From: Roseomonas sp.
Lineage (GTDB): Bacteria; Pseudomonadota; Alphaproteobacteria; Acetobacterales; Acetobacteraceae
NCBI GenBank assembly: GCA_020249925.1
Contig: JADCER010000008.1
Span: 1 to 64,000 of the forward strand
Reading direction: 5' to 3'
DNA length: 64,000 nucleotides
The notes under the pieces are model-generated. The model had not been told where the DNA came from and searched no databases. It saw only the letters and a program-made list of their open reading frames with translations. Shown one piece after another: positions 25,735-34,206 of the stretch. The number at the start of each line of letters is the position of its first letter. Within the stretch, counting starts at the first letter, position 1. A program made the translations under genes and the position numbers.

Positions 25735-25782
25735 ACTACAAGATGTAGTCTTGCCACAGTCGCGATACCACTAGATGCGGTG
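25735..25782. promoter_or_regulatory. Tandem NrdR boxes upstream of nrdA
   Basis: Box one, ACTACAAGATGTAGTC at 25735-25750, is nearly a perfect palindrome (GACTACA/TGTAGTC around AGA from 25734). Box two, ACCACTAGATGCGGTG at 25767-25782, shares its AC-AC-AGATG-GT pattern. Offset is 32 bases, about three helical turns, as expected for cooperative NrdR binding. They lie 56-103 bases upstream of the nrdA start. The rest of the gap to 25962 shows nothing else. Confidence 0.8.
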
Positions 25783-25962
25783 CGTGATTCTGCTCTTGCA
25801 AAAGCCCGGGCATTTGGGGCAGCACCAGTTTGTTCTCGTTTCGCCCCATGGCCTGGCCCCTTTCGCCGGCCGACCGCTTGGCGTTTAATCCCCCGGAAGG
25901 GCGCTGCGGCGCCAAGCGGAATAACGCAAAAACAATGGCTTGCATGTTGAAGGAGAATTGCC

Positions 25963-26949
25963 GTGACCACCATGACCCGCCGTGGCCTATTGGCCGCCCC
26001 GCTGGCGCTCGGCCCGCTCGCTGCCCCTGCCTATGCCCAGGCGCCTTGGCCAACGCGGCCTGTCCGGATTGTGATTCCCTTCGGCACCGGGGGCGGGACG
26101 GATATCACCACACGGCTTTTGGCCCCCAAATTGGCGGAAATCCTAGGCCAGCCCGTGGTGCTGGAAAATCGCCCCGGCGCGGGCGGCGTGGTCGGCACGG
26201 ATTATGTGGCGAAGCAGCCGCCGAATGGCGATGTTTTTGTGCTCTCCACCCTCTCCCCCATCGCACTCGCCCGCGGCCTGCCCGCCCCGGTGCCCTTTGA
26301 TGCGCGGACCGATTTGGTGGCGGTTGCACCCACCGTCTTTGTGCCCATCGCGCTTGCCGTCACCACGCGCAATTTCGCGCCCACCACGGCGGCGGAATTC
26401 ATCGCAACGCTCAAGGCTGCGCCAGGGCGTTATCAATATGGCTCCTCCGGCATTGGGACATCCGGGCATATCGCCTCGGCCAGTTTCCTGGTGCGGACGG
26501 GGACGGAGGCCGTGCATGTGCCCTATCGCGGTGGTGGGCAGGTGTTTACCGCGCTCACGGCGGGCGAGATTCAATTCTGCTGCGACATCCCCTCCATCCT
26601 CAAGGGGTTTCAGGATGCGGGCACGGCGCGGGTGCTGTTTGTCGCGACCGATCAGCGGTCTTCCCTGCTGCCCAATGTGCCTACAGCGGCCGAGGCAGGA
26701 ATCGCCGGCTATAAATCCCATTCCTGGTATGGCTTCTTCGCCCCGCGCGACACGCCGGCCGCGATTGTGAACCGCATGGCGGCCGCGACCGAACAGGCGC
26801 TGGCGGATTCGACGATCAATCAGCGCTTTGAGGAAATGGGCACCCCCGCCATGCGCGGTTTCACGCCCGAGCGATTCGCGGCCTATGTGCGGGACGAGAT
26901 TGCCTTCTGGGAGCCCGAAGTGCGCGGCCTTGGCATCAAGGCAGAATAG
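25963..26949 (+). CDS. Bug-family (TTT) periplasmic substrate-binding protein
   Basis: A GTG start at 25963 sits 7 bases after AAGGAG, giving 328 residues; ATG at 25972 is an alternative. The signal peptide ends AYAQA. Family motifs are WPTRPVRIVIPFGTGGGTDI, QPVVLENRPGAGG, SSGIGTSGHIASASF and VPYRGGGQVFTALTAGE. It binds a small organic acid in the periplasm. It is divergent from nrdA and has no transporter membrane genes beside it. Confidence 0.93.
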   Translation: MTTMTRRGLLAAPLALGPLAAPAYAQAPWPTRPVRIVIPFGTGGGTDITTRLLAPKLAEILGQPVVLENRPGAGGVVGTDYVAKQPPNGDVFVLSTLSPIALARGLPAPVPFDARTDLVAVAPTVFVPIALAVTTRNFAPTTAAEFIATLKAAPGRYQYGSSGIGTSGHIASASFLVRTGTEAVHVPYRGGGQVFTALTAGEIQFCCDIPSILKGFQDAGTARVLFVATDQRSSLLPNVPTAAEAGIAGYKSHSWYGFFAPRDTPAAIVNRMAAATEQALADSTINQRFEEMGTPAMRGFTPERFAAYVRDEIAFWEPEVRGLGIKAE

Positions 26950-26955
26950 TACAGC

Positions 26956-28227
26956 CTATCGTTTCCCTTTGGCCGGTCGGCTGAGAGCAACTACCGCCTC
27001 AAGCTGGCCGGACCAGAGGAATTGATCAATCGGCGTGGCGGCATCTACCCGCCAGCCCTGATCGGCAAAGAAGCGCAAATCCCGCGCCAGCGCCAGCGGG
27101 TTGCAGGAAACATAAATCACCGCCGGCACGGCGGAGCGCGCCAACAACGCCGCCTGTTCCTCGGCCCCTGCAAAGGGCGGGTCCAGCACCACGGCGGCGA
27201 AGGGCGCCAATTCCGCGACCGTCAGCGGCTGGCGCACCAAGTCCCGCCGCGTCGCAGCCAGTGGCAGCCCCGCCTTGGCGGCAGCATTGGCAAGGGCGGC
27301 CACCGCCGCGCCATCCGATTCGAAGGCCGTGACCCTGCCCCGCCGCGCCAGGGCAAGGCTCAGCGTGCCATAGCCGGCATGAAGATCAGCAATGCGCCCC
27401 CGCCCGGCCAGCTTGGCGGGCAGGCCGGCCAGCATGGCGGCGATGATGGCCTGCTCCCCCTCGGGGCTTGCTTGCAGGAAGGCGCCGGGGCCGGGTGTCA
27501 CCGCCACACCGCTCAGCGTGATGGCCACCGGCCCAAGCTGCGCGGCGATTTCAGGCGGCCCATTGCCGCGCGCCCAGGCGATTCGCGCGAGACCCTGCGC
27601 TGCCGCAAACCCCGCCAGCAGCGCCCGCCCCGCCGCATCCAAAGTGCCATCGGTGCGGAGCAGCAGATCGGGGCCGGTATCGAGCAGGTTCAGCACCACC
27701 GAGCCATCGCGCTTCAGCGCCGGCAGGCGCGGCAGCAAATCCCGCAGCGGCCCGAGCAGCGCCACCAGGCGCGGATGCAGCACCGGGCAGGCGGCGATAT
27801 TCAGAATGGTGGCACTGCCTGCGGCGTGAAAACCAAGCCTCAGCCCATCCGTCCCGCGCCGTATGGCGAAATCGGCCCGCCGACGTGCGCCGGGCGGTGT
27901 GGTGATGGTCTCGGCAATGTGGGTCTCGGCAAAGCCGCCCCGCGCCAGGGCCACGCGCAACTTGTCGCGCTTCCATGCCGCTTGCGGCGCCGGCGCCCAA
28001 TGCTGTAGCGCACAGCCGCCGCAACCCGTCGTGAAATGCGCGCAAGCCGGCACGATGCGATCAGGGCTGGCGGTGATGATGTCCTGTATCGCACCAAGCG
28101 CACCATCGCCGCGCTTGCCGGTGATAGAGACATTCAGCCTTTCGCCTGGAAGTGCTTGCGGCACATAGATCGGGCCGGGGGCGATGCCATCGCCGCCCGC
28201 GCCCATACGCTCAATCAGGACTTCCAC
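26956..28227 (-). CDS. 23S rRNA/tRNA (uracil-C5)-methyltransferase, RlmD/TrmA family
   Basis: A GTG-started 423-residue protein. It has a short N-terminal TRAM-like segment and a 4Fe-4S cysteine set (CAHFTTGCGGC and the later AACPVLHP). The SAM-binding region is ADLHAGYGTLSLALA, followed by VVLDPPFAGAEEQ and the catalytic VSCNPLALARDL. It methylates uracil C5 in rRNA or tRNA; which target is not clear, as RlmC, RlmD and related enzymes share these motifs. It is convergent with the Bug gene, with 6 bases between stops. Confidence 0.88.
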   Translation of the reverse strand: MEVLIERMGAGGDGIAPGPIYVPQALPGERLNVSITGKRGDGALGAIQDIITASPDRIVPACAHFTTGCGGCALQHWAPAPQAAWKRDKLRVALARGGFAETHIAETITTPPGARRRADFAIRRGTDGLRLGFHAAGSATILNIAACPVLHPRLVALLGPLRDLLPRLPALKRDGSVVLNLLDTGPDLLLRTDGTLDAAGRALLAGFAAAQGLARIAWARGNGPPEIAAQLGPVAITLSGVAVTPGPGAFLQASPEGEQAIIAAMLAGLPAKLAGRGRIADLHAGYGTLSLALARRGRVTAFESDGAAVAALANAAAKAGLPLAATRRDLVRQPLTVAELAPFAAVVLDPPFAGAEEQAALLARSAVPAVIYVSCNPLALARDLRFFADQGWRVDAATPIDQFLWSGQLEAVVALSRPAKGKR

Positions 28228-28246
28228 GGCTGGCGCTTCGGCGTGA

Positions 28247-29449
28247 TCAGCCGAAGGCGTTCAACCCGGTCTGCGCCCGGCCCAGGATCAGCGCATGCAC
28301 ATCATGCGTGCCTTCATAGGTATTGACCGTCTCGAGGTTCATGACGTGGCGAATGACATGATACTCATCCACAATGCCATTGCCGCCATGCATGTCGCGC
28401 GCAACGCGGGCAATATCCAAAGCCTTGCCGCAATTATTGCGCTTGACCAGGCTGATCATCTCGGGCGCGGCCTTGTGTTCATCAAACAACCGCCCCACGC
28501 GCAGCACCGCATGCAGGCCGAGCGTGATTTCGGTTTGCATATCGGCCAGCTTCTTCTGCACCAATTGTGTGGCCGCCAGCGGCTTGCCGAACATGATGCG
28601 GTTCAGCGTGTAGTCCCGCGCTGCATGCCAGCAGAATTCTGCGGCACCCATCGCGCCCCAGGCGATACCATAACGCGCGCGATTGAGGCAGGAGAATGGT
28701 CCCGCCAGAGACCGCACACCCGGCAGCCGGTTTTCTTCCGGAACGAAAACCTCATCCATCATGATCATGCCGGTGACGGAAGCGCGCAGGCTGAACTTGC
28801 CTTCGATCTTGGGCGTGGTGAGACCCTTCATGCCGCGATCCAACAGGAAGCCGCGCAGAATGCCTTCATCATCCTTGGCCCAGACCAGGCAGACATCGGC
28901 GATGGGTGAATTGGAAATCCAGGTTTTGGAACCCGAAAGCTTCCAGCCGCCATCCACTTTGGTCGCGCGCGTGCGCATGGAAGAAGGATCGGACCCCGCA
29001 TCGGGTTCGGTCAGGCCAAAGCAGCCCACCCATTCCCCGGTGCGGAGCTTCGGCAGGTATTTTTGCTTCTGTTCTTCCGAGCCATAGGCATGGATCGGAA
29101 ACATCACGAGCGATGATTGCACGCTAAACGCGCTGCGATAGCCGGAATCAACGCGCTCAACCTCGCGCGCCATCAGGCCATAGGCAACATAGGAAACGCC
29201 GGCGCAGCCATAGCCATCGAGCGTGGCGCCTAGAAAACCCATTTCGCCGAATTCATTCATGATCTCGCGATCAAAACGCTCATGCCGATTGGCTTCCAGC
29301 ACGCGCGGCATCAGGCGTTCCTGGCAGAATTGCCTGGCGCTATCGCGGATCATGCGTTCTTCTTCCGTCAGCGCTTCTTCAAGCAGCAACGGGTCTTCCC
29401 AGGTGAAGGGCGCGATGGCGGTCTTCTTTGGTGGGGTCACGACATTCAT
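28247..29449 (-). CDS. gcdH: Glutaryl-CoA dehydrogenase
   Basis: The 400-residue acyl-CoA dehydrogenase has the GcdH-specific N-terminus ([18 protein letters not shown]), [18 protein letters not shown], and the catalytic Glu in [19 protein letters not shown]. Arg in the [16 protein letters not shown] segment belongs to the substrate pocket. It oxidises and decarboxylates glutaryl-CoA to crotonyl-CoA in lysine and tryptophan breakdown, using FAD and electron-transferring flavoprotein. A good GAGGATAG ribosome site precedes the ATG. Confidence 0.93.
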   Translation of the reverse strand: MNVVTPPKKTAIAPFTWEDPLLLEEALTEEERMIRDSARQFCQERLMPRVLEANRHERFDREIMNEFGEMGFLGATLDGYGCAGVSYVAYGLMAREVERVDSGYRSAFSVQSSLVMFPIHAYGSEEQKQKYLPKLRTGEWVGCFGLTEPDAGSDPSSMRTRATKVDGGWKLSGSKTWISNSPIADVCLVWAKDDEGILRGFLLDRGMKGLTTPKIEGKFSLRASVTGMIMMDEVFVPEENRLPGVRSLAGPFSCLNRARYGIAWGAMGAAEFCWHAARDYTLNRIMFGKPLAATQLVQKKLADMQTEITLGLHAVLRVGRLFDEHKAAPEMISLVKRNNCGKALDIARVARDMHGGNGIVDEYHVIRHVMNLETVNTYEGTHDVHALILGRAQTGLNAFG

Positions 29450-29506
29450 GTGGCTATCCTCAACTCAAGCTTCGTCTTGGGCGATCAAATGGAGTTTGCG
29501 GGCGCG

Positions 29507-31348
29507 TCAGGCGGCGTCAACCTCTGGCGCGGCCTCGGTCGCCGCCGGTGCGGCGGCGCGGCGTGGGCGCGGGATCGGGATCAGCATGAAGGCCGGCACC
29601 AGATCACCAAAACCCTGCACGGGCGGGCCAAGATCATCGCGGCGGTCGCGGTTGCGATAATCGCGATCCTGGCGCGGTGCCTCACGCTCACGCGGGGCGT
29701 AATCGCGCATGGCGGCTTCACGCAGCGCGAATTCACTCGGCTGCGCATCGCGGTCGCGCCGCGGCGCGCGATCCCGCCGGGGCGCATCGCGGCCTTCCTG
29801 GGCTTCGGGACGCGGGCGACGTTCCGGGCGCTCCCGCCGCGCAGGAGCCTCGGCTGCGATTTCTTCCGGCGCTTCAGGGCGCGCCGCGCGGTCCTGACCA
29901 TCACGGCGGCCACGTTCCGGCCGGCCACGCCCGCCATCACGACGATCCGGCCGACGCGCCGGACCACCACGGCCCCGGCCACGCTTGGAGGAGGTGAGCG
30001 CTTCCTGAAGTTCGGCTTCCGTCACCGGCTCCAGCCCCTCAATATCCAGAAGCGGGATGGGTTTTCCGGTCAGTTTTTCGATGGCGGCGACATTCTTCGC
30101 GTCATCGGCGGTCGCGATCGTATAGGCGTGCCCCTCACGCCCGGCACGACCGGTGCGGCCAATGCGATGCACGTAATCTTCCGAATGAAAGGGCACATCG
30201 AAATTGAACACATGCGACAAGCCGCCGATATCAAGACCGCGTGCGGCGACATCGGAACAGACCAGCAGCTGCAATTCATCCGCCTTGAAGGCATTGAGTG
30301 TCGCGAAGCGCTGGGATTGATCCATGTCGCCATGCAGGGCACCCACGCTGAAGCCGTGCTTCTTCAGCGACTTGTACAGGATATCCACGTCAATCTTGCG
30401 ATTGCAGAAGATCAGCGCATTGGTGACCTGCTCACGCCGGATCAGCCGACGCAAAGCCTCGCGCTTGTCAAAAGGCTGCACGTAAGCGAGGCCCGTGGTG
30501 ATGGTGGTCGCGACCGATGCCGGGGGTGCAACGCTGATTTCCTTCGGGTTTGACAGGAAGGCATCCGCAAGCCGCCGGATTTCCGGCGCCATGGTGGCGC
30601 TGAAGAACAAGGTCTGGCGCAAGGGCGGCAGCATGGAGACAATACGCTCCACATCCGGAATGAAGCCCATATCGAGCATCCGGTCCGCTTCATCAATCAC
30701 CAGCACCTTGCAATCGGCGAGCAGTACACGGCCACGATCAAACAGATCCAGCAGCCGGCCCGGCGTGGCGATCAGCACATCCACGCCCTTTTCCAGCACA
30801 TCGCGCTGGTCATTCATGCTCTCACCACCGATCAGCAGCGCGTGGTTGAGCTTGAGGTATTTGCCGTATTTCTCGAAATTCTCGGCGACCTGCAACGCCA
30901 ATTCGCGCGTTGGTTCCAGGATCAGGCTGCGCGGCATGCGCGCCTTGGCGCGTGATCCGGTCAGGATATCCAGCATGGGCAGCACGAAGGACGCGGTCTT
31001 GCCCGTGCCGGTTTGCGCGCAACCCAGCACATCGCGCCCCATCAGCACCTGCGGGATCGCCTGTTCCTGAATGGGGGTGGGGTGGCGATAGCCCGATTCC
31101 GTCACCGCCTTCACGATTTCCTCAGACAAGCCGATGGAATCGAAAGTGGTGCGGTCTTCTTCCGGGATGGGCAGTGCCTCAGGCACGGATTCTTCCGTTT
31201 CCGGGGCGGCTGCCGCGGCAGGCGCTTCGGCCATCGGGGGTTCTTCGGCTGGCGCGGCTTCAGACCTTGCGGGCGCCAGGGGAAGGGTTTGCGGTTCGCT
31301 TGGGACAGCCTTGGCGGCGGTCACTTCAGTATTTTCGTTCAACTTCAA
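29507..31348 (-). CDS. DEAD-box RNA helicase, RhlE-like
   Basis: A 613-residue helicase. An acidic Ala/Pro/Glu-rich N-terminus of about 65 residues precedes the Q motif (TPIQEQAIPQ). Motif I is AQTGTGKT, Ia PTRELALQ, II DEAD, III SAT, V ARGLDIGG and VI HRIGRTGRAGREG. A long Arg/Asp/Gly-rich tail from about 470 onward (RRPDRRDGGRGRPERG) is likely disordered and RNA-binding. The start codon is TTG at 31348 with only a weak ribosome site, so the true start could be internal. It has a 211-base divergent promoter region with GC-rich hairpins (for example 31426-31444). Confidence 0.9.
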   Translation of the reverse strand: MKLNENTEVTAAKAVPSEPQTLPLAPARSEAAPAEEPPMAEAPAAAAAPETEESVPEALPIPEEDRTTFDSIGLSEEIVKAVTESGYRHPTPIQEQAIPQVLMGRDVLGCAQTGTGKTASFVLPMLDILTGSRAKARMPRSLILEPTRELALQVAENFEKYGKYLKLNHALLIGGESMNDQRDVLEKGVDVLIATPGRLLDLFDRGRVLLADCKVLVIDEADRMLDMGFIPDVERIVSMLPPLRQTLFFSATMAPEIRRLADAFLSNPKEISVAPPASVATTITTGLAYVQPFDKREALRRLIRREQVTNALIFCNRKIDVDILYKSLKKHGFSVGALHGDMDQSQRFATLNAFKADELQLLVCSDVAARGLDIGGLSHVFNFDVPFHSEDYVHRIGRTGRAGREGHAYTIATADDAKNVAAIEKLTGKPIPLLDIEGLEPVTEAELQEALTSSKRGRGRGGPARRPDRRDGGRGRPERGRRDGQDRAARPEAPEEIAAEAPARRERPERRPRPEAQEGRDAPRRDRAPRRDRDAQPSEFALREAAMRDYAPREREAPRQDRDYRNRDRRDDLGPPVQGFGDLVPAFMLIPIPRPRRAAAPAATEAAPEVDAA

Positions 31349-31559
31349 TCGCTTTCTAGGCCCGCGCTATCAGCGCTTGGCGGTGGGTGCGGGAACGGCC
31401 GAGCCCCGGCGGGGCGCGCATGCCGGGGCCGGCGGATCCGGCCCGCCTTACCGCGAGCGCGCCCCCTATGCGCCCATACCGCGCGGGAATCAAGGATTTC
31501 CGTCGCCTTGGGTGGGGCTTGCCTGGACGGTTGCGCCGCTGCGGGGATAGTTTCCGTCC

Positions 31560-32258
31560 ATGGCTCAGAACGAAACGCTTTTATTGCTACCCGGCATGCT
31601 CTGCGATGCCCGGCTCTGGCGCGACCAGATCGAAGCCTTCAGCCCCTCCCGCCGTGTGGTGGTCGCTTGCCTGACCGGGTATGACAGCATCGCCGCCATG
31701 GCGGAAGCCGCCCTTGCCGGGCTCGATGGGCCATTGGCGGTCGCGGGGCTTTCCATGGGGGGTCATGTGGCGCTGGAAGTTATCCGCCGCGCGCCGGGCC
31801 AAGTCACGCGCTTGGCGCTATTCGACAATTCGGCCCGCGCGGATACGCCGGAACAGACCGAATACCGGCGCGGATTGCTCACCCTTGCCCAGACCGGGCG
31901 TTTTCGCGGCGTGACGCCACGCCTGCTGCCCATGCTGGTGCATCCTTCCCGCCTGGATGGCCCCTTGGCAGCCGAGGTGATGGCCATGGCGGAACGGGTT
32001 GGGCGTGACGCTTTCCTCCGCCAGCAAACTGCGCTTACCGGGCGCATGGATTCCAGACCCCACCTGCCCGCGATCCGCGCCAAGACGCTGGTCGCGGTCG
32101 GGGAGGATGATGCAATGACACCGCCTTACCTCGCTGAGGAAATGGCCGCTGCCATTCCCGGTGCGCGCCTGATCCGCTTCGCCGGTTCAGGCCATTTGCC
32201 GAGTATGGAAGTGCCGGAAGCGGTGAATGCCGCGATGGCCGAATGGTTGGCCGATTGA
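31560..32258 (+). CDS. Alpha/beta hydrolase
   Basis: A complete 232-residue hydrolase. The nucleophile is Ser65 in AGLSMGGHV, the acid is Asp183 or 184 in VAVGEDDAMTPP, and His212 is in GSGHLPSMEVP. The oxyanion region is LLLLPGMLCDARLW. It has almost no cap domain. The substrate is unknown. Its second half is duplicated 1.9 kb downstream beyond an MFS gene, with about 12 differences in 130 residues. Confidence 0.88.
   Translation: MAQNETLLLLPGMLCDARLWRDQIEAFSPSRRVVVACLTGYDSIAAMAEAALAGLDGPLAVAGLSMGGHVALEVIRRAPGQVTRLALFDNSARADTPEQTEYRRGLLTLAQTGRFRGVTPRLLPMLVHPSRLDGPLAAEVMAMAERVGRDAFLRQQTALTGRMDSRPHLPAIRAKTLVAVGEDDAMTPPYLAEEMAAAIPGARLIRFAGSGHLPSMEVPEAVNAAMAEWLAD
31864..32258 (+). repeat. Direct repeat, copy 1 (3' part of intact hydrolase gene)
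   Basis: These 395 bases align without gaps to 33756-34150. Identity is high but not perfect, mostly third-position changes, so the duplication is old or the copies came from diverged relatives. Together the two copies frame the MFS gene. Confidence 0.85.
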
Positions 32259-32340
32259 CCGAGAAAACCCGAGCAGGGCGCATTTTTAAGCGAAGTGGAA
32301 ATACTTGGCGACACGTAAGCCGCAACCAACCGGTAACTCA

Positions 32341-32378
32341 GAGCATGCCTGCCGCGCAAATATGCGGCAGACATGCTC
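32341..32378. promoter_or_regulatory. Palindrome upstream of the MFS gene
   Basis: GAGCATG-C-CTGCCGC and GCGGCAG-A-CATGCTC form two 15-base arms with one mismatch around an 8-base loop. It lies about 80 bases before the MFS start, without a T-run. It may be an operator, an attenuator hairpin or the end of the inserted segment. No other feature was seen in the 198-base gap. Confidence 0.5.
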
Positions 32379-32456
32379 TCACGGGACCGTGCCAACGGGC
32401 AGTTAGCGACAACATGCCGTATCGCAAGCAATCTGGAGTATGAACGGGTCACGCCT

Positions 32457-33737
32457 ATGTCGAGCGAGCAAGGGGGACAGCGTGTCATAAGGGTCGCCAA
32501 CTCGATTTGGCGCATGCCGGACTATGTCTTGCTCTGGAGCGGACACGTCTGCTCGACACTCGGCAGCGCGGCGACCTCTATCGCCTATCCGCTACTAATC
32601 CTGTTCCTGACCGACTCTCCGGCGGCCGCAGGCATCGCCGGCGTCCTGCGCTGGCTACCCTACCTTATTCTCAGCTTGCCATTCGGGGCATTGGTCGACC
32701 GCTGGGACCGCGGGCGCGTTATGGTCCTCTGTCAGCTGGGCCGCGGGCTCGCGATGGCGAGTATACCCGCCTGGCTGGCCTTCGAAACGCTCACGGTCTG
32801 GCACATCTACCTCGTTTGCCTCGTAGAGGGCATCCTGTTTGTTCTCTTCAACATCGCCGAGGCGGCGGTACTGCCCCGCGTGGTGCCCTCTCACTTGCTG
32901 CCCCAGGCTTCAGGTGCCAACGAAGCCGGCTTTGGCGCTGCGCTCGTCGTCGGCCCATTGCTCGGTACGTTTCTCTACCAGTCGATCTCGCAGGCAGCCC
33001 CCTTCGTCGTCGGTGCCGCGTGCTTCGTGGCTTCGCTGCTCTCGCTGCTCTTCATCAAGACCAGCTTGCGGGCCGAGCGGCCACCCGCGACAAGCGGCCT
33101 GCGCGCCGAGATCTCGCAGGGCGTTCGCTGGTTGTGGGCGCAGCAGGTGATATTTCGGCTGGCACTGGTGATGGGCGGGCTCAACATGGTCAGCGCCGCC
33201 ATGCCTTTGATCTTCATCGTGATCGCGAAGGGCCAGCAGTCGAGCGACGCCGAGATTGGCCTGATCCTCAGCCTTGGCGGACTCGGCGGCGTCGTGGGAT
33301 CGCTCTTTGGCGCCGCGATGCAGAGGCGGTTCGGATTCGGTCGAGCCGTGCTGATCGTTCTCTGGGGCCAGGCGTTGCTGTTCCCGCTGCTGACGCTGTT
33401 GCCCGGGCCGCTCTCTCTCGGCATCGCGTACGGCGCCGTCAATGCGCTGTACTCGTTGTTCGCAGTGATGCAGTTCAGCTATCGCATCTCGCTGATCCCC
33501 GCGAACCTGCAGGGACGCGTCAACAGCAGTTGCCGGCTGTTGGCGTTCTCTCTCAATCCACTGGGGGCCGCGCTTTCAGGTATGTCGCTCGAGTACCTTG
33601 GCGCGGTGGCGACGGTGGTCCTGTTCACCGCGTGGATCGCCCTGCTCGCGTTGTGGGCCGCAGCCAGCGGCTGGCTTGTCGGCACGCTGAACCTGGGCCG
33701 GCTTCGGGACGCGACTGGCGCGCGGGAAGGCCGATGA
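32457..33737 (+). CDS. MFS transporter (MFS_3/EntS-like exporter family)
   Basis: From ATG at 32457 the protein has 426 residues and about 12 TM helices, with motif A GALVDRWDRGRVM at 78-90 and the family segment RVNSSCRLLAFSLNPLGAALSG near the C-terminus. This resembles drug or siderophore exporters of the MFS_3 group. Its codon choice (many TCG, CTC, GTC and CGC codons) differs from the flanking hydrolase copies, which suggests acquisition from elsewhere. A longer upstream frame exists but lacks homology. The stop overlaps the start of the hydrolase fragment (ATGA). Confidence 0.85.
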   Translation: MSSEQGGQRVIRVANSIWRMPDYVLLWSGHVCSTLGSAATSIAYPLLILFLTDSPAAAGIAGVLRWLPYLILSLPFGALVDRWDRGRVMVLCQLGRGLAMASIPAWLAFETLTVWHIYLVCLVEGILFVLFNIAEAAVLPRVVPSHLLPQASGANEAGFGAALVVGPLLGTFLYQSISQAAPFVVGAACFVASLLSLLFIKTSLRAERPPATSGLRAEISQGVRWLWAQQVIFRLALVMGGLNMVSAAMPLIFIVIAKGQQSSDAEIGLILSLGGLGGVVGSLFGAAMQRRFGFGRAVLIVLWGQALLFPLLTLLPGPLSLGIAYGAVNALYSLFAVMQFSYRISLIPANLQGRVNSSCRLLAFSLNPLGAALSGMSLEYLGAVATVVLFTAWIALLALWAAASGWLVGTLNLGRLRDATGAREGR

Positions 33738-34150
33738 CTGATTCGCGATGCAAGCACCGGCGCGGCCTTCTCACCCTTGCCCAGACCGGGCGTTTTCGCG
33801 GCGTGACCCCGCGCCTTTTGCCGATGCTGGTGCATCCTTCCCGCCTGGATGGCCCCTTGGCCACTGAGGTGATGGCCATGGCGGAACGTGTCGGGCGCGA
33901 TGCCTTCCTCCGCCAACAAACCGCGATCATGGAGCGCGTCGATTCCAGGCCCGATCTGCCCGCGATTCGCGCCAAGACACTGGTGGCAGTTGGCGAGGAT
34001 GATCTGCTGACACCACCCCATCTGGCTGAGGAAATGGCCGCCGCCATCCCCGGCGCGCGCTTAGTCCGGTTCGCCGGTTCTGGCCATTTGCCGAGCATGG
34101 AAGTGCCGGAAGCGGTGAATGCCGCCATGGCCGACTGGTTGGCTGCCTGA
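33734..34150 (+). pseudogene. Headless duplicate of the alpha/beta hydrolase
   Basis: From ATG at 33734 the frame reads MTDSRCKH and then joins, at RRGLLTLAQTG, the sequence equivalent to residue 103 of the intact hydrolase. It keeps the catalytic Asp (VGEDDLLTPP) and His (GSGHLPSMEVP) but lacks the oxyanion region and the GLSMGG nucleophile, so it should be inactive. It carries about 12 substitutions against the intact copy and no frameshift. The ATGA overlap with the MFS gene could still allow translation. Confidence 0.8.
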
Positions 34151-34153
34151 ACA

Positions 34154-34190
34154 CAAAAAAAGCGCGGCCCTTTCGGCGCCGCGCCTTTGC
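34154..34190. terminator. Bidirectional terminator between hydrolase remnant and acnA
   Basis: An A-run (34154-34161) precedes GCGCGGC (34162-34168), a short loop and GCCGCGC (34178-34184), followed by CTTTGCG. Stem and A-run suit termination of the minus-strand acnA transcript in particular. Confidence 0.75.
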
Positions 34191-34206
34191 GTAAATGCGA
34201 CTTCAA

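Noticed and set aside
28295-28909. 204-residue plus-strand frame opposite gcdH
   Set aside because: Shadow of the glutaryl-CoA dehydrogenase gene, which has full motif support.
32507-33733. Long plus frame running through the MFS gene into the hydrolase fragment
   Set aside because: Only the part after 33756 resembles a protein family; the rest is the MFS gene read out of frame.
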